DNA from: Micromonospora inositola
GTDB taxonomy: Bacteria > Actinomycetota > Actinomycetes > Mycobacteriales > Micromonosporaceae
Assembly (NCBI RefSeq): GCF_900090285.1
Contig: NZ_LT607754.1
Span: 4,490,001-4,554,000, forward strand
Length of the DNA stretch: 64,000 nucleotides
Direction: 5' to 3'
Made by a program: the position numbers and the translations under genes. This document shows, piece by piece, positions 17,766-28,008 of this stretch (positions within the stretch are counted from its first letter, which is position 1; each line of letters begins with the position of its first letter). The notes under the pieces are model-generated. The model saw only the letters and a list, made by a program, of their open reading frames with translations, was not told where the DNA came from and did no database searches.

Positions 17766-18266
17766 TCAGGCGGTGGCGGCGTCGAGCTGGCTCTTGCGGG
17801 CCTTCGGGTCGTCCGGGGTACGCGGGGCGTTCACCCGCACGTCGATCATCCGCTGGCCGATCTCCTGGAGCTGGTTGCGGCCGAGCGCCTCCCGCACCTT
17901 GGGGAACCACTCCTGCTCCTCCTCCTCGACGTGGTGCTCGACGTTCTCGATCAGCACGGTGGTCTTGGCGACGAAGCGCTCGTCGGAGGCGTCCATGGCG
18001 GCCAGCTCCGCGCAGAGGAGGTCCGCCACGTGGTGCTCCTCGTACGACTCGAGGATGTCGTCCTCGAGGTCCGGCAGGAGCTTGCGGACCTCGGGGTACA
18101 TCACCTCGTTCTCCAGGTAGGTGTGCACCGTCAGGGCTTCCAGGATCTGGTTCACCAGCTCCTGCCGGCGGCTGGCCGGGCCGTCCTCGGCCTTCTGGAA
18201 CTCCCGGAAGAGCCGGCGCATTTCCTTGTGGTCCTCTTTGAGCAGCACGATGGCGTCGGTGGACAC
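17766..18266 (-). CDS. Hemerythrin HHE domain protein
   Basis: A cytoplasmic four-helix protein of 166 residues expected to bind a di-iron centre and to sense or handle oxygen, nitric oxide or iron. The metal ligands appear as H in KEDHKEM, the H/E pair in VHTYLENEVMYPE, H in YEEHHVADLL and H/E in VEHHVEEEEQEWFP, the usual HHE spacing. The C-terminal 30 residues are basic and probably disordered. It stands alone, flanked by hairpins on both sides. Its exact role cannot be told from sequence; many actinobacteria carry several such proteins linked to oxidative stress. Confidence 0.85.
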   Translation of the reverse strand: MSTDAIVLLKEDHKEMRRLFREFQKAEDGPASRRQELVNQILEALTVHTYLENEVMYPEVRKLLPDLEDDILESYEEHHVADLLCAELAAMDASDERFVAKTTVLIENVEHHVEEEEQEWFPKVREALGRNQLQEIGQRMIDVRVNAPRTPDDPKARKSQLDAATA

Positions 18267-18331
18267 CGGTACCTCCTAGGGGGTTGGGCTGACGGATGAT
18301 CCCCTACCCCCGACATGAGCTGCGGAAACGG

Positions 18332-18363
18332 GTGGGGCCCGGCGACGTTCCGCCGGGCCCCAC
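18332..18363. terminator. Hairpin terminator of the subtilase gene
   Basis: GTGGGGCCCGGCG (18332-18344) pairs with CGCCGGGCCCCAC (18351-18363) around a six-base loop, 20 bases beyond the protease stop on the minus strand. Confidence 0.7.
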
Positions 18364-18382
18364 CACTGGTCGCGCCGTGCTG

Positions 18383-19879
<1,497 letters not shown>

Positions 19880-20026
19880 ACAGACTCCCAGGGGGCCGTT
19901 CCGGCCGGGTCGCACTCCCTGGCGGGGAGCGGACCGGCGGGAAACGGGCAGGCTGCCCGCTTCCGAGGGTTCAGCGTAGGAAGTCGATGTGTTGTTACAC
20001 ACACCCGAACGGACGAACAACAACCG

Positions 20027-20896
20027 TCAGACGGTGGCCAACGTGTGGGGGATCTCGTCCAGTAGCTCCCGAGCGAGGAAGCCGATCCGCCCGTAGCGGG
20101 GGACCAGCCGCTGGCCGCTGACGGCGTGCGCGAACGCGGCCCAGCAGGCGGCCTGTGCCGGCTCGGCGCCGCGGGAGAGCAGGCCGGCGAGCAGACCCGC
20201 ACGGACGTCGCCGCTGCCCGACGTGCCCAGTCCGGCGTCGCCGCTCTCCTCCCGCCAGCCCCGCCCGTCCGGGGTGGCGATGTGTCCGTACAGGGAGACC
20301 ACCGCGTCGTAGCGGCGGGCCAGCTCGGCCGCCTCGGCGTCCAGATCGTCGCCGAGGTCCCGGTCGAGCAGGTGCCGGGCCTCGGTGAGGTTCGGGGTGA
20401 GCACCACCGGCCGGCCCGAACCGACCAGCAGGTCGGGGGCGTGGCTGAGCGCGCCGAGGGCGTACGCGTCGAGCACCAGTGGCGTCTCCGGTCCGGCCGC
20501 CCCGAGCACCAGGTCCAGCAGTCCCCGGGTGGCGTCGATGTCCTTGAGCCCGGGGCCGACGGCCACCACGTCGGCGTCGGCCACCAGGTCGGCCAGGAGG
20601 TCGCCCGGTCCGCCCTCGACCGCGCCGTCGCGGGTCTCCGGCAACCCCACCACCAGCGCCTCCGGCACCTGGATGCTCAGCGCCGTGGCGGTGGACTCGG
20701 CGGCGGCCAGCTGGAGCACGCCGGCGCCGGCGCGCAACGCGGCCACCCCGGCCAGCAGCACCGCGCCCGGGGTGAACCGGGAGCCGCCGACCACGAGCAC
20801 CGTGCCGCGGTGCTCCTTGCCGCCGGTCGGCACCGGCAGCGCCCAGTCCCGCAGCAGCGCGGGGGTGATGACCGGGGTGTCAGACCGGTTCGGCAT
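20027..20896 (-). CDS. nnrD: ADP-dependent NAD(P)H-hydrate dehydratase
   Basis: A ribokinase-fold repair enzyme of 289 residues that converts hydrated NADH or NADPH back to the active cofactor using ADP. The family patterns are VLVVGGSRFTPGAVLLAG near residue 35, VVAVGPGLKD in the middle, LTPNLTEA, and the catalytic GLGTSGSGDVRAG, where the usual GTGDVLAG-type loop is slightly altered. The common bacterial form fuses an epimerase domain in front; here only the dehydratase half is present, with no epimerase gene in the window. Its start overlaps the end of the upstream phosphatase gene by 17 bases, so the two are coupled. Confidence 0.85.
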   Translation of the reverse strand: MPNRSDTPVITPALLRDWALPVPTGGKEHRGTVLVVGGSRFTPGAVLLAGVAALRAGAGVLQLAAAESTATALSIQVPEALVVGLPETRDGAVEGGPGDLLADLVADADVVAVGPGLKDIDATRGLLDLVLGAAGPETPLVLDAYALGALSHAPDLLVGSGRPVVLTPNLTEARHLLDRDLGDDLDAEAAELARRYDAVVSLYGHIATPDGRGWREESGDAGLGTSGSGDVRAGLLAGLLSRGAEPAQAACWAAFAHAVSGQRLVPRYGRIGFLARELLDEIPHTLATV

Positions 20897-21611
20897 GGAC
20901 CTCGTCCTCCCTGGTCGGCCGCGCGCCCTGCTGGTGCAGGTGGGCGACGTCGTTGAACACGTCCGGGGACAACCGGCCGTCGGCGTCCGCCGACCAGCCG
21001 GTCACCGAACAGTTGGCGATGACGTGCTCCCGGGTGAGCGACATCAGCTCCGCCTCCGTCAGCCCCTCCACCAGATAGCGCAGCAGGAAGACCAGCGCGT
21101 CGTGGCCGAAGAGCAGCACCCGCCGGTCCTCGTGGTCGCGGCGCAGGTCGCCGAGGAGGGTCCGCAGTCGCAGCGCCACGTCCGTCCACGACTCGCCGCC
21201 GGGCGGCCGGTAGTAGAACTTGCCGAGCCGGGCCCGGCGGTCCGCCTCCGCCGGGAACCGCTGGCGCACGCCGCGCCCTGTCAGCCCGTCGAGGATGCCC
21301 AGCTCCCGGTCGCGCAGCCGCTCGTCCCGGCTGACCGGGATCCCGGTGTCGGCGAGGGCAAGCTCGGCCGTCCGCACCGCCCGCAGGTACGGCGACACCA
21401 CCGCCACGTCGGGACGGCGCGCCTCGGGCAGCCCGGCCAGCCAGCGGCCGGTGGCCCGGGCCTGCTCCTCCCCGGTCGTCGACAGCGGCACGTCCGCGTC
21501 CCGGTGGGTCAGGTCGATCAGCTCGGCCCCGGACGTCTCCGCCTCGGTCGCCGCGACGTTCGCCGTGCTCTCGCCGTGCCGCACGATCCAGAGCGCCGCC
21601 AGTTCCGCCAT
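20880..21611 (-). CDS. Histidine phosphatase family protein
   Basis: A cytoplasmic phosphoglycerate-mutase-like phosphatase of 243 residues. The catalytic RHG is in LWIVRHGESTANVAA at the N-terminus. The second key histidine is in LLFGHDALVFLLRY at about residue 180, and the middle motif LRDRELGILDGLTGRG is intact. ATG 21611 follows GGAGGGCGC; longer upstream frames are not supported. The last 17 bases overlap nnrD. It could act on a metabolite linked to nicotinamide cofactors, but this is only suggested by position. Confidence 0.8.
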   Translation of the reverse strand: MAELAALWIVRHGESTANVAATEAETSGAELIDLTHRDADVPLSTTGEEQARATGRWLAGLPEARRPDVAVVSPYLRAVRTAELALADTGIPVSRDERLRDRELGILDGLTGRGVRQRFPAEADRRARLGKFYYRPPGGESWTDVALRLRTLLGDLRRDHEDRRVLLFGHDALVFLLRYLVEGLTEAELMSLTREHVIANCSVTGWSADADGRLSPDVFNDVAHLHQQGARPTREDEVHAEPV

Positions 21612-21746
21612 GCGCCCTCCGGTACCCGGGGCCCGTGCCGGGTAACCGTGCGGTCGGCGGCCGGCCCCCGATCCAGCGGGGCGTGAACGAGTCGAAGCCG
21701 GGTAAGCGCTGGTTCCACCGGAAGTCGAGACATGGGGAGGCATGCC

Positions 21747-21986
21747 GTGGCGACCATGACCAAGGAACAGATGAGCCCGGTGAGGGACAAGAACTACGAC
21801 CTGATCCACATGCTGCAGATGTCGCTGGAGAACATCTACCGGATGGACACGTACATCGCGGACGCGGACCAGCGGGGCGACACGGAACTCGCCAGCTGGT
21901 TCCGCAAAATCCAGGAGAACAACCGCAAGGCGGGTGATCAGGGCAAGCAGATGCTCATGGCGCGCATGCAGCAGGAAGGGCGCTGA
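21747..21986 (+). CDS. Small helical protein of unknown function
   Basis: A 79-residue cytoplasmic protein made almost entirely of predicted helix. It contains NYDLIHMLQMSLENIYRMD and then DQRGDTELASWFRKIQENNRK, a two-helix layout reminiscent of half a ferritin-like bundle, but without clear metal ligands. GTG 21747 is chosen because GGGGAGG lies six bases upstream; an in-frame ATG at 21732 has none. I cannot assign a function. A hairpin follows, so it appears to be transcribed alone. Confidence 0.6.
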   Translation: MATMTKEQMSPVRDKNYDLIHMLQMSLENIYRMDTYIADADQRGDTELASWFRKIQENNRKAGDQGKQMLMARMQQEGR

Positions 21987-21997
21987 GCACCGGCGCC

Positions 21998-22038
21998 GCC
22001 GGGACCGGACGGACAACCTCGTCGCGCCCGGTCCCGGC
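21998..22038 (+). terminator. Hairpin after the small helical protein gene
   Basis: GCCGGGACCGG (21998-22008) pairs perfectly with CCGGTCCCGGC (22028-22038), starting 12 bases after the stop codon. Confidence 0.55.
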
Positions 22039-22161
22039 AGCCGCGACACCGACGACCCTCCCGGACAGCCACTGGCCCGACTGACCGCTGCCCCGCGGGG
22101 CAGCGGCCGACCCGTCGATGGAGGATGATGTCCCCTCCGACACGACGGGACGGAGCCACCG

Positions 22162-22488
22162 TTGACGGTCCTCAAGGGTCTGCGGGAAGCGCTCGTGCTC
22201 TTCGCCATCGCGGTGGTGCTGATCGCCGCTGGCGTCGGCGTCTGGGTGGCGGTGAGCGGGGGCGAGTTCACCCACCGGCTCGGGGTGGGTTTCCTGGTCG
22301 TCGGCGCGCTGCTCGGGATGACCGGTGACCTGACGCTGAGCCGGATCGAGACGATGCCCGCGCGTTCCGTGTTCGGGCTCGCACCCGAACGGGAGGGGGC
22401 CGGTGGCGGACGGGTGCTCACGGGGGTCGGCATCTTCCTGTTCGTCGCGGTGCCGCTGATCGCCGTCGGCATCCTGCTGGTCGCCTGA
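22162..22488 (+). CDS. Small integral membrane protein
   Basis: A 108-residue membrane protein with three hydrophobic segments at about residues 11-32, 40-55 and 85-107, and a short polar loop in between containing LSRIETMPARSVFG. TTG 22162 is the start: CGGAG lies seven bases upstream and the first hydrophobic segment follows at once. I do not recognise the family. It lies just before the LigD-type polymerase gene on the same strand, separated by 42 bases, so co-transcription is possible, but no functional link is evident. Confidence 0.55.
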   Translation: MTVLKGLREALVLFAIAVVLIAAGVGVWVAVSGGEFTHRLGVGFLVVGALLGMTGDLTLSRIETMPARSVFGLAPEREGAGGGRVLTGVGIFLFVAVPLIAVGILLVA

Positions 22489-22530
22489 CAAGTCCCGCGG
22501 CGGGTGGACCGGCGTCGTACGGTGTGAGGC

Positions 22531-23505
22531 GTGGCGACCACGGCGGCCGAGGAGATCCGGGTGGGGGAGCGGCTGGTTCGCGTCTCCAGCCCCGACAAGC
22601 CGTACTTCCCGGAGCGCGGACTGACCAAGCTGGACGTGGTCAGTTACTTCCTCGCGGTCGGCGACGGCATCCTGCGCGCGCTGCGGGACCGTCCGACCAT
22701 GCTGGAGCGCTGGCCGCGGGGCGTGTTCGAGGGGGCGAAGATCGCCACCCGGCAGACCAACCGGGGCGACGCCTTCTACCAGAAGCGGCTGCCGGCGGGC
22801 GCGCCTGACTGGGTGCGCACCGCGCACCTCACCTTCCCCAGCGGGCGGACCGCCGACGAGGTGGCCCCGAGCGAGCTGGCCGTGGTGATCTGGGCGGCGA
22901 ACCTCGGCACCCTGCGCTTCCACCCGTGGCCGGTCTCGGCGGCCGACGTGGACCACCCCGACCAGCTCCGGATCGACCTCGACCCGATGCCGGGCGTCGA
23001 CTTCGCGCAGGTGGTCCCGGTCGCGCAGGAGGTGCGGGCGTTCCTCGACGAGCTGGGGCTGGTCGGCTACCCGAAGACCACCGGCGGGCGTGGCCTGCAC
23101 GTCTACCTGTCGATCGAACCGCGCTGGAGCTTCGGCGAGTGCCGGCGGGCGGTGCTGGCGCTGGGCCGCGAGATGCAGCGCCGGCTGCCCGACCTGGTCA
23201 CCACCACCTGGTGGCGGGAGCAGCGGGACCGGCCGGTCTTCGTGGACTACAACCAGATGGCCCGGGACCACACCGTGACCTCGGCGTACTCGATCCGGCC
23301 CACGCCGGCGGCGCTGGTCTCCGCGCCGCTGGACTGGTCGGAGCTGGACGACGCGCGCCCGGAGGACTTCGACGTGGTCAGCATGCCGGGCCGGTTCGCC
23401 GAGCGGGGTGACCCCCACGCGGGCCTGGACGGGCGGCGCTTCTCCCTGGAGCCGCTGCTGGAGCTGGCCGACCGGGAGGGGCTGGCGGCCCCGCCGGAGC
23501 GCTGA
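22531..23505 (+). CDS. LigD-type DNA primase/polymerase (PolDom), stand-alone
   Basis: A cytoplasmic AEP-family polymerase of 324 residues, equal to the polymerase domain of LigD that fills gaps during non-homologous end joining with Ku. The opening SSPDKPYFPERGLTKLDVV and WAANLGTLRFHPW are typical of the family. The metal-binding pair is in RIDLDPMPG, and the nucleotide-binding part includes TTGGRGLHVYL and DYNQMARDHT. No ligase or nuclease domain is attached, and neither Ku nor an ATP ligase gene lies nearby. Actinobacteria often carry such stand-alone copies. GTG 22531 is the start. Confidence 0.88.
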   Translation: MATTAAEEIRVGERLVRVSSPDKPYFPERGLTKLDVVSYFLAVGDGILRALRDRPTMLERWPRGVFEGAKIATRQTNRGDAFYQKRLPAGAPDWVRTAHLTFPSGRTADEVAPSELAVVIWAANLGTLRFHPWPVSAADVDHPDQLRIDLDPMPGVDFAQVVPVAQEVRAFLDELGLVGYPKTTGGRGLHVYLSIEPRWSFGECRRAVLALGREMQRRLPDLVTTTWWREQRDRPVFVDYNQMARDHTVTSAYSIRPTPAALVSAPLDWSELDDARPEDFDVVSMPGRFAERGDPHAGLDGRRFSLEPLLELADREGLAAPPER

Positions 23506-23506
23506 G

Positions 23507-24013
23507 TCACTGCCAGGGACTCTGCGCGCCGCTGAACTCCTCGAAGACCAGCCAGGTCCGCGTCGACAGCACCCCGGCGATGCTCTGCACCCGTTCCAGC
23601 ACCACGTCCCGCAGGGTGGCGTTGTCCGGCGCCCGGACCAGCGCGAGGACGTCGTGCTCGCCGCTGAGCAGCGCGACGTGTTCGACGTAGCGGACCTGGG
23701 CCAGCTCGGCGGAGACCTCGCGCCAGGTGTTCTGTTCGATGGTCAGCGCGATGTACGCCGACGTGCCGAGCCCGGCCGGCTCCGGCGCGACCTGGGCCCG
23801 GAACCCGGTGACCACCCCGTCCCGCAGCAACCGCTCCACCCGGGCGTACGCGTTGGTCCGCGAGACGTGCACTCGTTCGGCCAGCGTACGGATGGAGAGG
23901 CGGCCGTCCCGGACCAGCTCGTCCAGGATCCGCCGGTCCACCTCGTCGAGCGGCCCGACCGAACGTCCCGTTCCGCCCGCCTCGCCCGGTGTCGGGGTGG
24001 TCTCCTGGCTCAT
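23507..24013 (-). CDS. bkdR: Lrp/AsnC-family regulator of the bkd operon
   Basis: A regulator of 168 residues with an N-terminal winged-helix domain (LDEVDRRILDELVRDGRLSI, then TLAERVHVSRTNAYARVERL) and a C-terminal RAM ligand-binding domain (VEHVALLSGEHDVLALV). Lrp-type regulators next to branched-chain keto-acid dehydrogenase genes usually sense branched-chain amino acids. ATG 24013 has GAGGAG upstream; a longer in-frame start lacks one. It diverges from bkdA over 105 bases, so it most likely controls that operon and itself. Confidence 0.85.
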   Translation of the reverse strand: MSQETTPTPGEAGGTGRSVGPLDEVDRRILDELVRDGRLSIRTLAERVHVSRTNAYARVERLLRDGVVTGFRAQVAPEPAGLGTSAYIALTIEQNTWREVSAELAQVRYVEHVALLSGEHDVLALVRAPDNATLRDVVLERVQSIAGVLSTRTWLVFEEFSGAQSPWQ

Positions 24014-24118
24014 GAATCGCTCCTCGGTTCGCCATTCGTCCCACGTTCGCCGGGGATCTTGAGTCAATCATCCAACAGCAGGAGCATAGGGCCACCACAC
24101 GTCCAGGAGGTCCCCGCC

Positions 24119-25291
24119 GTGACGACCACACCCCAGGCGGTCCGCAGGGCATCCCCGCGCACCCGCCGGCCGGCCACCCCGGCCGCCCCCGACCCGACGG
24201 CCGGCCTGCTGCCGACGACCGAGCCGGTTCGACTGCTGAACCCGGACGGCACCCCGATGCCGGCCCGCGACGACTACCCTGAGCCGCCCGTCGAGGCGCT
24301 GCGCGAGATGTACCGCCGGATGGTCGTCGGCCGCCGCTTCGACGTCCAGGCCACCGCGCTGACCAAGCAGGGCCGGCTCGCCGTCTACCCGTCCTCCCGG
24401 GGCCAGGAGGCCTGCCAGGTCGGCGGGGTGCTCGCCGTCCGCGACACCGACTGGGTGTTCCCCACCTACCGCGAGTCGATGGCGCTGACCGCCCGGGGCA
24501 TCGACCCGGTCGAGGTGCTCACCCTGCTGCGCGGCGACTGGCACTGCGGGTACGACCCGACGCAGGTGCACACCGCGCCGCAGTGCACCCCGCTGGCGAC
24601 CCAGTGCGTGCACGCCGCCGGGCTCGCCTACGGCGAGTCCTACCAGGGCCGGGACACCGTCGCGCTGGCCTTCATCGGCGACGGCGCCACCAGCGAGGGC
24701 GACTTCCACGAGGGGGTCAACTTCGCCGCCGTGTTCAAGGCCCCGGTCGTCTACTTCGTGCAGAACAACAAGTACGCCATCAGCGTCCCGCTGTCCCGGC
24801 AGACCGCCGCGCCGAGCCTGGCCTACAAGGGGGTCGGCTACGGCGTGCCCAGCGAGCAGGTCGACGGCAACGACCCGGTGGCCGTCCTGGCGGTGCTCAC
24901 CCGCGCGGTGGAGCACGCCCGGTCCGGCAAGGGCCCGTTCCTGGTGGAGGCGCACACCTACCGGATGGAGGCGCACACCAACGCCGACGACGCCAGCCGC
25001 TACCGGGACCCCGACGAGGTGGAGGCGTGGCGCGACCGGGACCCGGTGGCCCGGCTGGAGACCTACCTGCGGGCCCGCGGCGCGCTCGACGACACCGCCT
25101 TCGCGGCGATCGCCGAGGAGGCCGAGGCGTACGCCGCGGAGCTGCGCGAGCGGATGAACGCCCAGCCGACGGTCGACCCGCTCAGCCTCTTCGAGCACGT
25201 CTACGCCGAGCCGACCCCGCAGCTGGTCGAGCAGCGCGAGCAGGTCCGCGCCGAGCTGGCCGCCGCCCGCGACGAGGAGGGGGACGCCTGA
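24119..25291 (+). CDS. bkdA: Branched-chain 2-oxoacid dehydrogenase E1 alpha
   Basis: The thiamine-diphosphate-binding alpha subunit of E1, 390 residues. It decarboxylates 2-oxo acids made from valine, leucine and isoleucine, a route that also supplies branched primers for fatty-acid synthesis. The ThDP motif GDGATSEGDFHEGVNFA...QNN is complete at about residues 185-218, and YRMEAHTNADDASRYR is the phosphorylation-loop region. GTG 24119 follows AGGAGG by eight bases; the first 40 residues are Pro/Ala-rich. It is coupled to the beta subunit gene (TGATG at 25289-25293). The Lrp-type neighbour favours Bkd over a pyruvate dehydrogenase. Confidence 0.88.
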   Translation: MTTTPQAVRRASPRTRRPATPAAPDPTAGLLPTTEPVRLLNPDGTPMPARDDYPEPPVEALREMYRRMVVGRRFDVQATALTKQGRLAVYPSSRGQEACQVGGVLAVRDTDWVFPTYRESMALTARGIDPVEVLTLLRGDWHCGYDPTQVHTAPQCTPLATQCVHAAGLAYGESYQGRDTVALAFIGDGATSEGDFHEGVNFAAVFKAPVVYFVQNNKYAISVPLSRQTAAPSLAYKGVGYGVPSEQVDGNDPVAVLAVLTRAVEHARSGKGPFLVEAHTYRMEAHTNADDASRYRDPDEVEAWRDRDPVARLETYLRARGALDDTAFAAIAEEAEAYAAELRERMNAQPTVDPLSLFEHVYAEPTPQLVEQREQVRAELAAARDEEGDA

Positions 25292-26307
25292 TGGCCACCA
25301 TGACCATGGCGAAGGCGCTCAACGCCGCGCTCGCCGACGCGATGCTCGACGACGACCGGGTGGTCGTCTTCGGCGAGGACGTCGGGCAGCTCGGCGGCGT
25401 CTTCCGGATCACCGACGGGCTCCAGGCCCGGTTCGGTGACAAGCGCTGCTTCGACACGCCGCTCGCCGAGGCCGGCATCGTCGGCTTCGCCGTCGGCCTG
25501 GCCATGTCCGGGCTGCGGCCGGTGGTCGAGATGCAGTTCGACGCGTTCGCGTACCCGGCGTTCGAGCAGATCGCCTCGCACGTGGCGAAGCTGCGCAACC
25601 GGACCCGCGGGGCGCTCAGCGTGCCGATCGTGATCCGGGTGCCGTACGCCGGCGGCATCGGCGGCGTGGAGCACCACTGCGACTCCTCCGAGGCGTACTA
25701 CGCGCACACCCCCGGCCTGAAGGTGGTCACCCCGGCGACCGTCGAGGACGCGTACTCGCTGCTGCGCGAGGCGATCGACGACCCGGACCCGGTCGTCTTC
25801 ATGGAGCCGAAGAAGCTCTACTTCTCCAGCGCCGAGGCGGAACTGCCGGCGCGCACCGCGCCGTTCGGCACGGCCGTCGTGCGCCGGCCCGGCACCGACG
25901 CCACCCTGGTCGCGTACGGGCCGGCGGTGCCGGTCGCACTGGAGGCCGCCGAGGCCGCCCGCGAGGAGGGCTGGGACCTGGAGGTCGTCGACGTCCGGAC
26001 CATCGTGCCGTTCGACGACGCCACGGTCACCGCCTCGGTCCGCAAGACCGGCCGCTGCGTGGTGATCCAGGAGGCGCAGGGCTTCGCCGGGGTCGGCGCG
26101 GAGATCGCCGCCCGGGTGCAGGAGCGCTGCTTCCACGCCCTGCACGCCCCGGTGCTGCGGGTGTCCGGTCTGGACATCCCGTACCCGGCGCCGATGCTGG
26201 AGCACACCCACCTGCCCTCGGTGGACCGGGTGCTCGACACGGTGGCCCGGCTCCAGTGGGACGACCAGCCCGACCCGCGCTGGCTGTCGCAGGGAAGCGC
26301 CGCATGA
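25291..26307 (+). CDS. bkdB: Branched-chain 2-oxoacid dehydrogenase E1 beta
   Basis: The beta subunit of E1, 338 residues, which pairs with the alpha subunit to complete the active site. Family patterns include VVVFGEDVGQLGGVFRIT at the start, DTPLAEAGIVGFAVGLA, and the transketolase C-terminal part with VVDVRTIVPFD. The histidine contributed to the active site is in GVEHHCDSSEAYYAHTPG. Its ATG uses the last base of the bkdA stop, and its own stop overlaps the E2 start by ATGA (26304-26307). No odd features. Confidence 0.9.
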   Translation: MATMTMAKALNAALADAMLDDDRVVVFGEDVGQLGGVFRITDGLQARFGDKRCFDTPLAEAGIVGFAVGLAMSGLRPVVEMQFDAFAYPAFEQIASHVAKLRNRTRGALSVPIVIRVPYAGGIGGVEHHCDSSEAYYAHTPGLKVVTPATVEDAYSLLREAIDDPDPVVFMEPKKLYFSSAEAELPARTAPFGTAVVRRPGTDATLVAYGPAVPVALEAAEAAREEGWDLEVVDVRTIVPFDDATVTASVRKTGRCVVIQEAQGFAGVGAEIAARVQERCFHALHAPVLRVSGLDIPYPAPMLEHTHLPSVDRVLDTVARLQWDDQPDPRWLSQGSAA

Positions 26308-27770
26308 GCGTCGTCGAGCGGACGCAGGTCTTCCTCCTGCCCGATCTGGGCGAGGGGCTGAGCGAGGCGGAGATCGTCGAGTGGCGGGTCGCCGTCGGCG
26401 ACGTGGTGACGGTGGACCAGAGCGTGGTCGAGGTGGAGACCGCCAAGGCGGTCGTGGATGTGCCCTGCCCGTACGCCGGTCGGGTCGTCGCGCTGCACGG
26501 CGCGGCGGGTGAGGTACGCCCCGTCGGCCAGCCGCTCATCACCATCGCGCCGCTGGACGGCGCCGGCGACGAGCCCGCCGGGCACGCCACCTACCGCGAG
26601 GAGGAGCGCGCCGGCTCCGGCAACGTGCTGATCGGGTACGGCACCGGCCACGGCGGCTCCGGCCGGCGCCGCCGCCGGCCCCGGCTGGCGCTGGCCCCCG
26701 AGCCGACGGCCGCGGCGCCAGCCCCCGCCGGGGCGACCAACGCGGCGGGTTCGACCGGCCCGGCAACTCCGACCGGCCCGGCAGCCTCGACCGGCCCGGC
26801 CGCCTCGCCGAAGGCGGACGGTGCGGCCGACCTGACCGCGTCCAGTGGTTCCTCCGCCGGCGCGTCCCCGGGGGCCGCCCTGGTCATCTCGCCGATCGTC
26901 CGGCGGCTGGCCCGGGAGCGCGGCGTGGACCTGGCGACGGTGCATGGCACCGGACCGGGCGGCGTGATCCGCCGGGCCGACGTGGAGGCCGCGGTGGCCG
27001 CCCCGGCCACCCGGCCGGCCTCCGTCCCGGACCAGCCGGCCCCGGCCGCGCACGTCGGGCTCCCCCCGGCCGGCGAGCAGGACGTCGTCATCCCGCTGAC
27101 CGGCATCCGCAAGGCCATCGCCGACAAGCTCTCCCGCAGCCGGCGGGAGATCCCCGAGGTGACCATCTGGGTCGACGTGGACGCCACCGCGTTGCTGGCC
27201 ACCCGCGCCGCCATCAACGCGGCCACCCCGGACGCCCCGGTCAGCATCCTGGCCCTGCTGGCCCGGATCTGCCTCAGCGGGCTGCGGAAGTACCCGCAGC
27301 TCAACGCCCACGTCGACACCGAGGGCCAGCGGATCGTCCAGTCCGCCGGGGTGCACCTGGGCATCGCCGCGCAGACCGACCGGGGCCTGCTGGTCCCGGT
27401 GCTGCGCGACGCCCAGCGGCTGACCACCCGGGAGCTGGCCGCCGAGCTGGCCGCCACCACCGCCGCCGCCCGCGCCGGCACGCTGCCCCCGGCGCGGCTC
27501 ACCGGCGGCACCTTCACCCTCAACAACTACGGGGTGTTCGGGGTGGACGGTTCCACGCCGATCATCAACCACCCGGAGGCGGCGCTGCTCGGCGTCGGCC
27601 GGATCGTGGACAAGCCCTGGGTGGTCGACGGGCAGCTCGCGGTCCGCAAGGTCACGCAGCTCAGCCTCACCTTCGACCACCGGGTCTGCGACGGCGGGGT
27701 GGCCGGCGGCTTCCTGCGGCACGTCGCGGACTGCGTCGAGCAGCCCGCGCTGCTGGTCGCGAACGTCTGA
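26304..27770 (+). CDS. bkdC: Branched-chain 2-oxoacid dehydrogenase E2 (dihydrolipoyl acyltransferase)
   Basis: The E2 core subunit, 488 residues, which moves the acyl group to coenzyme A. Domains in order: one lipoyl domain (residues 8-85, lipoyl lysine in VETAKAVVDV), a Pro/Ala/Gly linker with a basic GRRRRRPRLAL patch, the E1/E3-binding domain (SPIVRRLARERGVDL to GPGGVIRRADVEAA), a second linker, and the catalytic domain ending with the active-site histidine in FDHRVCDGG. ATG 26304 overlaps the bkdB stop. No E3 gene is present; E3 is usually shared. A hairpin follows the stop codon. Confidence 0.9.
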   Translation: MSVVERTQVFLLPDLGEGLSEAEIVEWRVAVGDVVTVDQSVVEVETAKAVVDVPCPYAGRVVALHGAAGEVRPVGQPLITIAPLDGAGDEPAGHATYREEERAGSGNVLIGYGTGHGGSGRRRRRPRLALAPEPTAAAPAPAGATNAAGSTGPATPTGPAASTGPAASPKADGAADLTASSGSSAGASPGAALVISPIVRRLARERGVDLATVHGTGPGGVIRRADVEAAVAAPATRPASVPDQPAPAAHVGLPPAGEQDVVIPLTGIRKAIADKLSRSRREIPEVTIWVDVDATALLATRAAINAATPDAPVSILALLARICLSGLRKYPQLNAHVDTEGQRIVQSAGVHLGIAAQTDRGLLVPVLRDAQRLTTRELAAELAATTAAARAGTLPPARLTGGTFTLNNYGVFGVDGSTPIINHPEAALLGVGRIVDKPWVVDGQLAVRKVTQLSLTFDHRVCDGGVAGGFLRHVADCVEQPALLVANV

Positions 27771-27776
27771 CGGCGC

Positions 27777-27808
27777 GGAGCCGGTCGCCCGTCCGGGCGG
27801 CCGGCTCC
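27777..27808 (+). terminator. Terminator of the bkd operon
   Basis: GGAGCCGG (27777-27784) pairs with CCGGCTCC (27801-27808), with GCCCG/CGGGC pairing inside, seven bases after the bkdC stop. Confidence 0.65.
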
Positions 27809-28008
27809 GACCCGTACGGGCTGCCGTCGGGTCTGGTCCCGACCGGGATGCCGGTGTCGCCGACACTGGCCGGCCCGCCCGGGAAAGGCGGTGGAATCCA
27901 CCGTCGTCCGGTCTGCCGCATCTGCTCCCCGTGCCCGTCCCGCAGTGTTAGCCGCTCGGGAGGCCGGGAATCCGAGGCCGTCGTCGCCCGGGATCGAGAG
28001 GAGCAGCC

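Noticed and set aside
17424..18299. Two 291-codon forward frames across the glyA leader and hemerythrin gene
   Set aside because: They run antisense to the hemerythrin gene, and only the first part (to about 17715) looks protein-like; that part is listed separately as a possible remnant.
22531..23505. Full bacterial LigD
   Set aside because: Only the polymerase domain is present; ligase and phosphoesterase motifs are absent within the gene and beside it.
27771..28008. Possible small gene between bkdC and the beta-helix gene
   Set aside because: No frame has both a start with ribosome site and protein-like composition; only the terminator is supported.
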